A stretch of 15,711 nucleotides of DNA from Candidatus Dormiibacterota bacterium (GCA_955652545.1 CATPCA010000223.1:1-15711), one strand, 5' to 3'. Positions 6,733-14,962 are shown, counted from the first letter of the stretch. Translations and numbers: made by a program. Notes: generated from the sequence alone by a model not told the origin.

Positions 6733-8385
6733 TCAGGCAGCACCGAGATATGTGTCGGGCAGGTCGTTGGCGAACAGCACCGCGTCACCGGCCGTCGCGA
6801 TCCGGCCGATCACTGCCGTGGCCTCGGCGAGCGAGCGCACCACGTGCACGCGGTCGTCAGCCATGCCGCCGGCGCGAAGCCCCTCGCGCAGCGCCCGTGC
6901 CGGGCGCGCCTCCATGACGATGACGTGGTCGCAGACGCGCGCGGCGTGCTCCCCGTAGCGCCGGTTCTCGTCGTCCTCCAGCGCCCCGAGCTCGACCAGG
7001 CCCGGCGTCACCAGGATGCGCTGGCGCGCGTCCAGCTCGCCGAGAACCTCGAGCCCATTGTGCACCCCGACCGGGTTGGCGTTGTACGAGTCGTCGATGA
7101 CCGTGATCGCGTTGCCGGTGGGTACGGGCTGCAGGCGGTGGTCGACAGGCGCAAGCGTGACCGCGGCAGCCAGCGCGGGCTCCAGCGGCAGCCCCAGCCG
7201 GTGGACGGCGGCGAGCGCGGCGCTGACGTTGAGCACCTGGTGACGTCCGAGGAGCGGAACGGTCACCTCGTGGCCCAGACCGGCCACCGGCCACCTCCAG
7301 GTGAACCTCGACCCGCTTCCCGTGATCTGGACATCCTCGGCAACAACATCGAGATCGACGGCATCGCCCTCGATGCCGTAGCTGATGACCTCGCGCCCCA
7401 TGGCGCGGGCTCGCGTGGCCAGCACCGCGGTGGCTGCATCGCCCGCGTAGACGACGGCGAAGCCCGCCGCAGGCAGGGCGTCCAGGGTTTCGTACAGCGC
7501 GTCGGCGATGCGGTCCACGCTGCCGAACCTCTCCAGGTGCTGCGGACCGACCGAGGTGAGCAGGGCGTGACGCGGCCGCACCAGCGCGCAGATGGACGCG
7601 ATCTCACCGGGCGCGTAGGCATCCATCTCGACGATGAAGGTGCGGTGCCGGTCCTCGAGCAGGTCATTGATGGTCCGAGAGACACCCATCAGCGTGTTGA
7701 AGCTCTTCGGTGTCGCCAGTGTCGTTCCGTACTGCTCGAGGAAATGGGCGAGGATGTGCTTGGTCGACGTCTTGCCGTAGCTGCCGGCGACGGCGATAAC
7801 CAGCGGGTCCACCTGCTCGATGCGCCGGTGCGCCGCGCGCAGGAAGCCGGCCCGCACGCGAGCCTCGGCCGGCCGGTTGACGCCGTTCGCCGCCACCAGG
7901 AGCACCATGCTCAGCAGCGTGGTCCCGGCGGTGGCGACGACCACCAGCGCCCCGGCGAACCACACCGGCGCCAGCAGCACAGCCACGCAAACGCCGGCCG
8001 CGGCAAGCACTGCGAGCACTGCTGCGGTGCCGAGCAGGCGGCGCAGCCGCGGCGTGAACACCAGCGCTTTCTTGGGTGGCAGCCACTTCCACGCGGGCTG
8101 CGCGACGAGGGCGCCGGCGAGCCACGTGCCCGCGAGCAGCGGGCGCAGCGACGCAGCCGACGGGTCGACCAACGCGGCGATGGTCACCGCGGCGGGCGCG
8201 ACGGCGGCGACGAGAACGGCGCGGTGCAGCAGCCACGCGCGCCTGGCACCCCAGGCGAACAACCGCCCCGCCTCGTATTCCTCGATCTGGTACATCCGCG
8301 CGGCCACCAGCGTGGCGCGGGCGAGCAGCCACAGCCAGGCGGCGGCGCCGAGCACGACGAGGAAGGCCGCGAGCACCGCGGTCAT
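6733..8385 (-). CDS. Membrane-anchored Mur ligase, MurF-like
   Basis: A 550-residue protein with about five predicted membrane helices (about 2-24, 49-73, 82-100, 116-139, 141-166) joined to a Mur ligase core. The ATP loop is AVAGSYGKTSTK (198-209), followed by SFNTLMGVSRTIND (228-241), E253 in IVEMDAYAPGEI, HLERFGS (283-289), HQVLNVSAA (382-390) and the MurF-type DDSYNANP (431-438) in the C-terminal domain. The core matches MurF, which adds D-Ala-D-Ala to the UDP-MurNAc-peptide, but the MurF N-terminal UDP-sugar domain is absent and membrane helices stand in its place. A standard murF would normally lie upstream of murD, outside this window, so this is likely a second ligase; I infer a lipid-linked or otherwise membrane-bound acceptor. 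Its ATG overlaps the hydrolase stop (ATGA), so the two are probably co-translated. Confidence 0.85.
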   Translation of the reverse strand: MTAVLAAFLVVLGAAAWLWLLARATLVAARMYQIEEYEAGRLFAWGARRAWLLHRAVLVAAVAPAAVTIAALVDPSAASLRPLLAGTWLAGALVAQPAWKWLPPKKALVFTPRLRRLLGTAAVLAVLAAAGVCVAVLLAPVWFAGALVVVATAGTTLLSMVLLVAANGVNRPAEARVRAGFLRAAHRRIEQVDPLVIAVAGSYGKTSTKHILAHFLEQYGTTLATPKSFNTLMGVSRTINDLLEDRHRTFIVEMDAYAPGEIASICALVRPRHALLTSVGPQHLERFGSVDRIADALYETLDALPAAGFAVVYAGDAATAVLATRARAMGREVISYGIEGDAVDLDVVAEDVQITGSGSRFTWRWPVAGLGHEVTVPLLGRHQVLNVSAALAAVHRLGLPLEPALAAAVTLAPVDHRLQPVPTGNAITVIDDSYNANPVGVHNGLEVLGELDARQRILVTPGLVELGALEDDENRRYGEHAARVCDHVIVMEARPARALREGLRAGGMADDRVHVVRSLAEATAVIGRIATAGDAVLFANDLPDTYLGAA

Positions 8386-9188
8386 CCGGCCCCGCCACCG
8401 AGGAACACATCGACGATGTGGCAGAAGCGGTCCGGCTCCTCGGCGTAGGCGAAATGGCCGGAGCCCTCGAGCATGACCAGGCCGGCGTCGGGGATGAGCC
8501 GTTCCATCGTCCTCGCGTCGCCCGGCGGCGTCTCCTGGTCGCGGTCGCCCCAGATGAGAAGGGTCGGAGCCTGCAGCGCAGCCAGCTGCGGACGCAGGTC
8601 GGCGTTCACCAGCCGCACCATGCTGGCACGCAGCGTTCCCGATGCGACGCGGTAGTCGGTGCTGCCACGGCGGTCGGCGCGCTGCCCAGCCGCGCGCCGC
8701 ATCCCCGCGGGCACCAGTCGCGACCGTGCCGTCGCGCGCAGCAGCTTGAAGGTGCGCACCCGCCAGTGGTAGCGCAACCCGTGGCGCGGACGGATCCCTG
8801 CGCTGTCGGTGAGCACCAGCTTGTCGACACGCTCCGGCCGGGTTGCTGCCAGCGCGATGGCAATCCGGCCGCCGTTGGAGTGGCCGGCCACGTGGGTGCG
8901 CTCAACGCCGAGTCGATCCAGCAGCGCGATCACCCAGGCGCTGTAGTCGTCGACGCCCCATGCGCGTGGCGGTGGTTCGGTGGCGCCGAACCCGGGGAGA
9001 TCGGGGGCGATGACGTGGTATCCCGTCAATCGCTGGGCGATGGGGAGCATCAACTCCTTGGTAGCGCCCCAGCCGTGGAGAAGCAGGAGCGGGTGGCCCG
9101 TCCCGGCTTCGAACAGGGCCGCGCGCGGCTGCTCACCGGCGCGCGCGGTGCTCTCCTGCCCCCCCGAGGGCAGCTGCTCGCCATTCAC
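8382..9188 (-). CDS. Alpha/beta hydrolase
   Basis: A 268-residue alpha/beta-hydrolase-fold enzyme with an intact catalytic set: oxyanion HGWG (39-42), nucleophile elbow GHSNGG with S104, acid D217 in WGDRDQETP, and H245 in GSGHFAYAEEP. The cap region (about 135-190) is arginine-rich. No signal peptide is apparent, so it should be cytoplasmic. The substrate is unknown; esterase, lipase or peptidase-type activity all fit the fold. It starts with GTG inside the ddl stop (GTGA) and ends in the Mur ligase ATG (ATGA), so it is embedded in the wall operon and not merely adjacent. Alpha/beta hydrolases are not part of the classical dcw set. Confidence 0.9.
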   Translation of the reverse strand: MNGEQLPSGGQESTARAGEQPRAALFEAGTGHPLLLLHGWGATKELMLPIAQRLTGYHVIAPDLPGFGATEPPPRAWGVDDYSAWVIALLDRLGVERTHVAGHSNGGRIAIALAATRPERVDKLVLTDSAGIRPRHGLRYHWRVRTFKLLRATARSRLVPAGMRRAAGQRADRRGSTDYRVASGTLRASMVRLVNADLRPQLAALQAPTLLIWGDRDQETPPGDARTMERLIPDAGLVMLEGSGHFAYAEEPDRFCHIVDVFLGGGAG

Positions 9189-10372
9189 GCCGACGACTTG
9201 GGACCGCCGCCGAGCATCCAGTGTTCGAAGACCGCGGTGCTCGCGGCGCGGCGCGCGTGGCGGCGCTGCGCGATTTCGATCAATTCGTCGAGCAGCGCGG
9301 TGAACGATGTCCCCGCGGGCTCGAACAGGTAGAAGGACAGAGAACCCGGGATCGGGTTGATCTCGTTGACGATGAGCGTGTCTGTCGCCGCGTCCACCAT
9401 CAGGTCGATGCGCGCGACACCTGCCGCGCCGACAGCCGCGAAGGAATCCAATGCTGCCTGTGTGATCCGTTCGGCCAGGGCGGCGTCGAGTGGCGCTGGA
9501 ATGAGTCGCTGCGCGCTCTTCATCCCGCTCGTTGGGGCGGCCACCTTGCCGCCCTTCGATCGGTACTTGTCGTCGTAGCTCAGCAGTCCGCGCTTGGTGG
9601 GCTGCTCGAGCAGCGACGCGCGCGCGCCGCTCTCATCGCCCAGCACCGCGCAGTTGATTTCGACGATGCCTTCCTGGGCCTCCTCGACGATGCAGCGCTG
9701 GTCATACGTCAGCGCCACCTCGACGGCCACGTTCAGCTCGGTGCGATCGGCGGCGCGCGCCACGCCGATGCTCGACCCCAGGTTGACCGGTTTGACGTAG
9801 AGCGGGTAGGGCGCGAAGGACTCGGCACGCTCGACCACTGCCCCTGCGTCGGCGCGCCACTGCTCGCGGTCGATGCAGACGTCGTCCAGGACCGGCAGGC
9901 CGGCGGCGCGCAGCACGGTCTTGGCGAGACGCTTGTCCATCGCCGTGGCTGACGCGGCCACGCCGCTGCCGGTGTACGGCACGCCCGCCATCTCGAGCAA
10001 TCCCTGCAACGTGCCGTCCTCGCCGAGGTTGCCGTGCACCAGCGGCATGGCGACATCGATGTCGACCGCATCGTCCGTGCCCCGTCCGAATCGGCCTCGC
10101 CGTGGCGTGACCACCGGAAGGAGGGTCATCCTCGGACGCGAGGGATCGATCACCGGCGTGACCACCGTGCAGTCGGCGAGCAGGCCCTGGACGTCACCGA
10201 AGCGCCGCAGGTCGGTGAGCGCGTCGCCGGTGTACCAGCGACCATCCTTGGCGACATACACCGGGACTCCGCGGTGATGCGGCGCAAGCGCCGCCATCGC
10301 CTGCTGCGCGGTGATCACGGACACCTCGTGCTCCACTGACCGGCTGCCGAAGATGCAGGCGACCGTGGTCAC
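9185..10372 (-). CDS. ddl: D-alanine--D-alanine ligase
   Basis: Ddl makes the D-Ala-D-Ala dipeptide that MurF adds to the peptidoglycan precursor. The 395-residue ATP-grasp protein has SVEHEVS (12-18), the signature HGNLGEDGTLQG (113-124), KPVNLGSSIGV (194-204), an omega-loop SYDDKY (265-270) and RIDLMV (321-326). The SYDDKY tyrosine supports D-Ala as the second substrate, as opposed to D-lactate. The usual EVNTxPG segment reads NEINPIPGSLSFYLF (336-350), a variant I associate with some Firmicute and deep-branching Ddls. The protein is somewhat long, with a C-terminal tail after about 370. The GTG start overlaps the murB stop as GTGA. Confidence 0.93.
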   Translation of the reverse strand: MTTVACIFGSRSVEHEVSVITAQQAMAALAPHHRGVPVYVAKDGRWYTGDALTDLRRFGDVQGLLADCTVVTPVIDPSRPRMTLLPVVTPRRGRFGRGTDDAVDIDVAMPLVHGNLGEDGTLQGLLEMAGVPYTGSGVAASATAMDKRLAKTVLRAAGLPVLDDVCIDREQWRADAGAVVERAESFAPYPLYVKPVNLGSSIGVARAADRTELNVAVEVALTYDQRCIVEEAQEGIVEINCAVLGDESGARASLLEQPTKRGLLSYDDKYRSKGGKVAAPTSGMKSAQRLIPAPLDAALAERITQAALDSFAAVGAAGVARIDLMVDAATDTLIVNEINPIPGSLSFYLFEPAGTSFTALLDELIEIAQRRHARRAASTAVFEHWMLGGGPKSSA

Positions 10373-11295
10373 GATGCACCCCGCACGGCGGTCTGCGCGA
10401 GCAGGGGCTCACCGAGGACCACGATCTCGCGCTCGAGGGCGACCCCAAAGCGAGAGGCCACCTCGTCGCGCGCCAGGTCAACGAGCGCGAGCACGTCGGT
10501 GGCGGTGGCGCGTTCGATGTTGAGGATGAAGTTGGCGTGCTTCGGCGAGATCTGGGCACCGCCATGGCTGCGGCCCTTGAGGCCGGCCTCTTCGATGAGC
10601 CGGCCGGCGAAATCGCCTGGTGGGTTCTTGAAAGTGCTCCCGAGGCTGCGCACGCCGTAGGGCTGCGTGCGTTTGCGCTCGGCCTGCACGGCGTCGGTGC
10701 GAGCGCGCACCGAGGGGATCTCATCGCGTGAGACGGTGAAGCGGCCTCGCATCACGACATGACCGCGCAGGTCGTTCTTGAACCGCGAGTCGCGGTAGGC
10801 AAACCCGCAGTCCGCCGCACCGATCCAGCGGGTCGTCCCGTCCGGGGCGACCACCTCACAGTCGACCAGCGTGCTTGCGACCTCGGCGCCGAAGGCGCCC
10901 GCGTTGCCCCACACCGAGGCGCCACAACTGCCGGGCACCCCGATGCCCCACTCCATGCCGGTGACGCCCACGCGGGCGAGGTCGAGCGCCACCCGCGGCA
11001 TCATCGCGCCGGCGGCGAGTGTCACCACGGTGTCGCCGATCGTCATCTCCTTGCTCATCGGCCGCACCGCCAGGCCGCGCACCCCGCCATCGAGGATGAG
11101 CGCGTTGCTGCCGGCACCGACGACAGTCAGCGGCACGCCCGACTCCGTGCATCGAGCCACCAGCTCGGGGAGGGTGGCCAGGTCGTCGATGCGCATGAAG
11201 AAGTCGGCGGGACCACCGATGCCGTACTGGCTGTGGCGTGCCAGCGGCTCGTTGCGGCGTGCGCCGGGCCAGCGCTGCAGCCACTCAGCGGACAC
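10369..11295 (-). CDS. murB: UDP-N-acetylenolpyruvoylglucosamine reductase MurB
   Basis: MurB reduces UDP-GlcNAc-enolpyruvate to UDP-MurNAc using FAD and NADPH. The 308-residue protein has NEPLARHSQYGIGGPA (15-30), the FAD-binding VVGAGSNALI (58-67), GIGVPGSCGASVWGNAGA (117-134), YRDS with R168, the catalytic serine S220 in LGSTFKNP, GAQISPKHANFILN (246-259) and the terminal acid E290 in LEREIVVLGE. The GTG at 11295 is chosen because GGAGG lies 6 bases upstream at 11306-11302; the frame is open to 11691 but that part is antisense-like to nothing and overlaps the murC-slot gene. The start overlaps the end of that gene by 11 bases. Confidence 0.95.
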   Translation of the reverse strand: MSAEWLQRWPGARRNEPLARHSQYGIGGPADFFMRIDDLATLPELVARCTESGVPLTVVGAGSNALILDGGVRGLAVRPMSKEMTIGDTVVTLAAGAMMPRVALDLARVGVTGMEWGIGVPGSCGASVWGNAGAFGAEVASTLVDCEVVAPDGTTRWIGAADCGFAYRDSRFKNDLRGHVVMRGRFTVSRDEIPSVRARTDAVQAERKRTQPYGVRSLGSTFKNPPGDFAGRLIEEAGLKGRSHGGAQISPKHANFILNIERATATDVLALVDLARDEVASRFGVALEREIVVLGEPLLAQTAVRGAS

Positions 11296-12685
11296 GTGAG
11301 GCCTCCAGTTCGCTGACCAGTCGACCGGCGATCTTGTCGAATCCGCCGAGCGAGAGCACGAGGAGCACATCACCGTCGCGCACCACCTGTTGGATGAGCG
11401 CGATCGCCTCCGCCGATGAGGCCACGACGTGCACCGGCGCGCTGGCGGCGGCGCGCGCCGCGACGTCGTGGCTGCTGATCCCCGCGGCCATCCCGCGCTC
11501 GCGGGCTGCCTCGATGGGGCCGAGGACCACCAGTCCCGCGCCGGTGAAGCTGTGCGTGTAGTCCTCGAGAAGCGTACGTGTGCGCGAGTAGGTGTGCGGC
11601 GTGTGGATGGCGACGATGCGGCGTCCCGGGTAACGCAGGCGCGCGGCGGCGATGGTGGCCTCCACCTCGGTCGGATGGTGCGCGTAGTCATCGACGACGG
11701 TGACCCCGTCGACGTCGCCGCGGACCTCGAATCGGCGTGCCGGCCCCTTGAAGGTGGCGCACGCGCCGACGATCGCCTGCCACGGCGCGCCGCAATCGGT
11801 GGCGAGCAGCAGGGCGGCTGTCGCGTTGAGTGCGTTGTGGACGCCAGGGAAGGTGAGGGTCACCGCGGTCGAGTCGGCCTCGTGCGTGACGGTGAAATGC
11901 TGCCGGCCGTCGTGGTCGTCGCCGACCTGCACCCGCCAATCCGGCTCCGCGCCGGTGCCGTAGGTCAGCACACGACAGCGGGCATGCGCGGCGAGCGCCG
12001 CGCACTCCGGGTCATCCGCACAGAGCACCAGCAGGCCGCTGTCGGGCATGGAGCGGGCGAGCTCGATGAACGGCGCGCGGTACTCCGCCAGTGTCGGGTA
12101 GATGTCGGGATGGTCGAGTTCGAGGCGGGTCACGCACGCCGCCGCTGGTTTGATGTGGAGGAACTTCGGGCGCGGATCCCACGGCGCGGTTGTGTACTCG
12201 TCGCCCTCGAACACAAAGGGACCGCTGCCCAGCCGGGCGCTGCCGCCGAGGTCGAGCGAGGTCGAGCCGAGCCGAAAGCCGGGGTTCATCCCACTGGCAT
12301 CGAGCATGTGGGCGAGCAGCGACGCCGTCGTGGTCTTGCCGTGCGTCCCGCACACGGCGATGCGGTGGCGGTCGGCTGTCAGCCGCAGGTAGAACTCGAT
12401 CTCGCTGCACACCGGCAACCCGCGGTCGCGGGCCGCCAGCCACTCGGGGTTGGTGGCGCGTGTCTGGTTGCCGACCACGACCAGGTCGGGCACACCCCAC
12501 CGCTCCAGGTTGGCGGCGTCGCTGCCGTCCACCCAATCGACACCGGCGGCGGTGAGGATGTCGGTTGTCGGAGGGTATGCCTGGTCGTCGGAACCCGACA
12601 CCCGCCATCCCTGTTCGCGGGCGACCAGAGCGGCGCCGCTCACCGCGTACCCGCAGATGCCGAGGAAGTGGACGTGGCCGCTCAC
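11285..12685 (-). CDS. murC: UDP-N-acetylmuramate ligase, MurC/Mpl family
   Basis: A 466-residue ATP-dependent Mur ligase in the position of murC, which adds L-Ala to UDP-MurNAc. The ATP loop is CGTHGKTTT (112-120) and the C-terminal domain has VDDYAHHPTE (331-340) followed by HTPHTYSRT (361-369), a MurC-like segment (MurC has QPHxYSRT). The N-terminal and central parts look more like Mpl, the ligase that recycles L-Ala-D-Glu-mDAP: FLGICGYA (7-14), YPPTTDIL (37-44), VVGNQTRATNP (70-80), and FEGDEYTTAPWDPRPKF (159-175) where MurC has EADESDGSFL. Position in the biosynthetic block favours MurC function, so that symbol is used with reservation. GTG start overlaps the murG stop (GTGA), with GGAGAG 9 bases upstream. 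Confidence 0.88.
   Translation of the reverse strand: MSGHVHFLGICGYAVSGAALVAREQGWRVSGSDDQAYPPTTDILTAAGVDWVDGSDAANLERWGVPDLVVVGNQTRATNPEWLAARDRGLPVCSEIEFYLRLTADRHRIAVCGTHGKTTTASLLAHMLDASGMNPGFRLGSTSLDLGGSARLGSGPFVFEGDEYTTAPWDPRPKFLHIKPAAACVTRLELDHPDIYPTLAEYRAPFIELARSMPDSGLLVLCADDPECAALAAHARCRVLTYGTGAEPDWRVQVGDDHDGRQHFTVTHEADSTAVTLTFPGVHNALNATAALLLATDCGAPWQAIVGACATFKGPARRFEVRGDVDGVTVVDDYAHHPTEVEATIAAARLRYPGRRIVAIHTPHTYSRTRTLLEDYTHSFTGAGLVVLGPIEAARERGMAAGISSHDVAARAAASAPVHVVASSAEAIALIQQVVRDGDVLLVLSLGGFDKIAGRLVSELEASRVR
11302..11306 (-). promoter_or_regulatory. Shine-Dalgarno of murB inside the upstream gene
   Basis: GGAGG on the minus strand stands 6 bases before the murB GTG at 11295 and lies within the last codons of the upstream ligase gene. 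It sets the murB start. Confidence 0.8.
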
Positions 12686-13785
12686 GCGTGAATTCTCTCC
12701 GGAGCACCGCTGAGCTCGCGCAGCAGGCCGACCACCTGGGCGGCTGCATCACGCCGGCCCAGTCCCTCGGAAGCCGCGGCCATTCGCCGCCACGACTCCG
12801 GGTCATCGATCAGGGCACTCAGCTCGCGCTCGATTCGGGCAGGTTCGCACTGCGCGTCGGGGACAAGCCGCGCCGCGCCGGCGTCGACGTAGGGGGCTGC
12901 GTTGAAGCGCTGGTGATCACCGGCGTGCGGATAGGGCACGAGGATCATCGGGCGTCCCATGGCTGCACATTCAGCGAGCGACGAGCCTCCCGCTCGCATC
13001 AGCACGACGTCTGCACCGGCGATCGCCGCACCAACGTCGTCGATGAACGCACTGCGCGTCCAACGCGCGCGCGTTTCGGGCGCGACAGCTCGTGCGGCGG
13101 CGTTCATCTCGTCGACGTCGAGGCTGCCCGTCTGATGGGTGACGCGCAACCACGGGTACGTTTCGAGGAGGGCGCCGATGCAACCGGCCACCGCGCGGTT
13201 GATCCGCCGCGCGCCCTGGGAGCCGCCCATCACCAGCACCTGCTCGCAGCGGTCGCCGAGCGGTTGCGGGGGCGCGGCCAGCACCTCGGCGCGAATCGGG
13301 TTACCGGTATTGACAACCCGCGCGCCGCGCAGGTGTGCCGCCGTCTCCTCGTACGAAGCCGCGACCAGGCGGCTGCGCCGCGCCAGCATGCGAGTGGCCC
13401 GCCCGGGCAGCGCATTCTGCTCGAGCAGCGCGACCGGCACCCGCAGCGTCCGCGCCGCGATCACCACGGGCACGCTGACATAGCCGGCGCCCCCGACGAC
13501 CACGTCGGCATGGAAGCCCCGGATGATGCGGCGCGCGGCGGCGACCGCCGCAGGCAGCTGCGCGGTGAACCGAACGAGGCTGGCGGCGCTGCCTGCATCC
13601 AGGCCTGAGATGCGCAGGGTCTCGAGGCGGAAGCCGGCGGACGTTACCAGCCCTTCAGCCACGCCACCGCGCCGCCCCACGATGAGCACCTCGCCACCGG
13701 GATCAGTCCGGCGCAACTCCTGGGCGACGGCGAGGACCGGTGTCAGGTGACCACCTGTCCCGCCTCCGGCGATCAACGTGCGCAC
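12682..13785 (-). CDS. murG: UDP-GlcNAc:lipid I N-acetylglucosaminyltransferase MurG
   Basis: MurG adds GlcNAc to lipid I to make lipid II on the cytoplasmic face of the membrane. The 367-residue GT-B glycosyltransferase has GGGTGGH (7-13) for the lipid-linked acceptor, EQNALPGRATR (122-132), MGGSQGA (186-192), and the donor-site stretch MRAGGSSLAECAAMGRP (263-279) with VPYPHAGDHQ (283-292). The GTG at 13785 is forced: an in-frame TGA lies three codons upstream and GGGTGGH must stay near the N-terminus. AGGGAG lies about 9 bases upstream. The start lies 83 bases inside the end of ftsW. Confidence 0.96.
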   Translation of the reverse strand: MRTLIAGGGTGGHLTPVLAVAQELRRTDPGGEVLIVGRRGGVAEGLVTSAGFRLETLRISGLDAGSAASLVRFTAQLPAAVAAARRIIRGFHADVVVGGAGYVSVPVVIAARTLRVPVALLEQNALPGRATRMLARRSRLVAASYEETAAHLRGARVVNTGNPIRAEVLAAPPQPLGDRCEQVLVMGGSQGARRINRAVAGCIGALLETYPWLRVTHQTGSLDVDEMNAAARAVAPETRARWTRSAFIDDVGAAIAGADVVLMRAGGSSLAECAAMGRPMILVPYPHAGDHQRFNAAPYVDAGAARLVPDAQCEPARIERELSALIDDPESWRRMAAASEGLGRRDAAAQVVGLLRELSGAPERIHA

Positions 13786-14962
13786 GCAACATCACTCCCT
13801 GTCTGCGGCCCTGCGCCGACACATTGCAGAGGATGCCGACCCCCGCGAGCGTCACGGCCAGTGAGGTTCCACCGTAGCTGATGAAAGGCAGGGGGACGCC
13901 GGTGGTCGGGATCACACCGGTGACGGCGCCGATGTTGACAAAGGCCTGGATGCCGATCCACGCGGTGATACCTCCGGCGAGCAATGCCCCGTAGGCGTCG
14001 GGGGCGCGCAACGACGCGCGGACACCGCGCCACAGCAGGAGCATGAACGCCAGGACCACGGAAACAGTTCCGAGCAGGCCGAGCTCCTCGCCGACGATGG
14101 CGAAGATGAAGTCGGTGTGGGCTTCAGGCAACCACTGGTACTTCTGCACGGAGTTGCCCAGCCCAACCCCGGCGAATCCGCCGCTGCCCAGCGCGTAGAG
14201 GGCCTGGCATGCCTGGAAGCCGGTGGTCAGCGGGTCGTCGCACGGATGAGTGAAGTTGGTGAGCCGGCTCGACCGGTACGCCACCAGCATGACCAGCAGA
14301 TAGCCGCCGACCATCACCACGCCGAGCAGCACCAGCAGGTGGCGCTTGCGGACTCCGCCAAGCGCGAGCAGGGCGATGGCGGTGCCCGCGATGATGATGG
14401 TGCTGCCGAAGTCGCGTTCGAGGAGGACGAGCGCCAGCAGCACGCCGACGAGCAGTCCGTAGTCGCGCACCCCGCGAAAGGTGCGCACCGCCGGGGCGCG
14501 ATCGCAGAGCCACCTGGAGAAGAACAGAATCGACACGAGGATCGCGACCGCCGACGGTTGCACCGACAGCGGTCCGACGGTGAACCAGCGCCTGGCGCCG
14601 TTGGCCTCGGTGCCGAAATGCGGAAGCAGTACCAGGACAAGCAGCGCGACCATGCACAGGCCCACCACCGGCGTCAGGCGACGGAACCGGTGGTAGTCGG
14701 TGCGAGCGAGGATGACCAGCATGGTCACCCCGAGCGCCATGCCGATGACCTGCCGCTCGAAGAAGTAGTTGGCGTTCTCGAACCACAGGTATCCGAGCGC
14801 CTCACTGGCGCTGTACACCATCACCAGGCCGAAGGCGCACAGCGCCGCGATGTCGGTGAGCAACCAGCCGTCGACGCCGCCGAGGCTGAGTGCACGGCCA
14901 CCGGTCAACGTCTGGCGCAGGCGCAGCGCCGGGACGGCGAGCGGCCGGGCGCGCGTCGCCAT
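13703..14962 (-). CDS. ftsW: SEDS-family septal glycosyltransferase FtsW
   Basis: FtsW polymerises lipid II into glycan strands at the septum, with its partner class B PBP. The 419-residue polytopic protein shows about ten hydrophobic helices from residue 34 on, the extracytoplasmic segment LPEAHTDFIFAIVGEE (278-293) with the catalytic-type aspartate D284, and the family signature GVPLPFISYGGTS (355-367). Unusually, the conserved QPSE-x-x-K motif reads QPSAVAI (135-141), so both the acidic and basic positions are lost. The last 27 or so residues are arginine-rich and come from DNA shared with murG. ATG at 14962 overlaps the murD stop as TGATG. RodA is the alternative, but the dcw position supports FtsW. 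Confidence 0.93.
   Translation of the reverse strand: MATRARPLAVPALRLRQTLTGGRALSLGGVDGWLLTDIAALCAFGLVMVYSASEALGYLWFENANYFFERQVIGMALGVTMLVILARTDYHRFRRLTPVVGLCMVALLVLVLLPHFGTEANGARRWFTVGPLSVQPSAVAILVSILFFSRWLCDRAPAVRTFRGVRDYGLLVGVLLALVLLERDFGSTIIIAGTAIALLALGGVRKRHLLVLLGVVMVGGYLLVMLVAYRSSRLTNFTHPCDDPLTTGFQACQALYALGSGGFAGVGLGNSVQKYQWLPEAHTDFIFAIVGEELGLLGTVSVVLAFMLLLWRGVRASLRAPDAYGALLAGGITAWIGIQAFVNIGAVTGVIPTTGVPLPFISYGGTSLAVTLAGVGILCNVSAQGRRQGVMLRAHVDRRRRDRWSPDTGPRRRPGVAPD

Noticed and set aside
6100..8448. Very long plus-strand open frame (782 codons) opposite ftsQ and the Mur ligase
   Set aside because: It is antisense to two clear genes, has no domain, and is rich in Arg/Gly/His/Asp as expected from G+C-rich codon shadows.
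9555..9580. Possible VanA-type D-Ala-D-Lac ligase
   Set aside because: The omega loop reads SYDDKY, the tyrosine type of D-Ala-D-Ala ligases, and no vanH/vanX neighbours are present.
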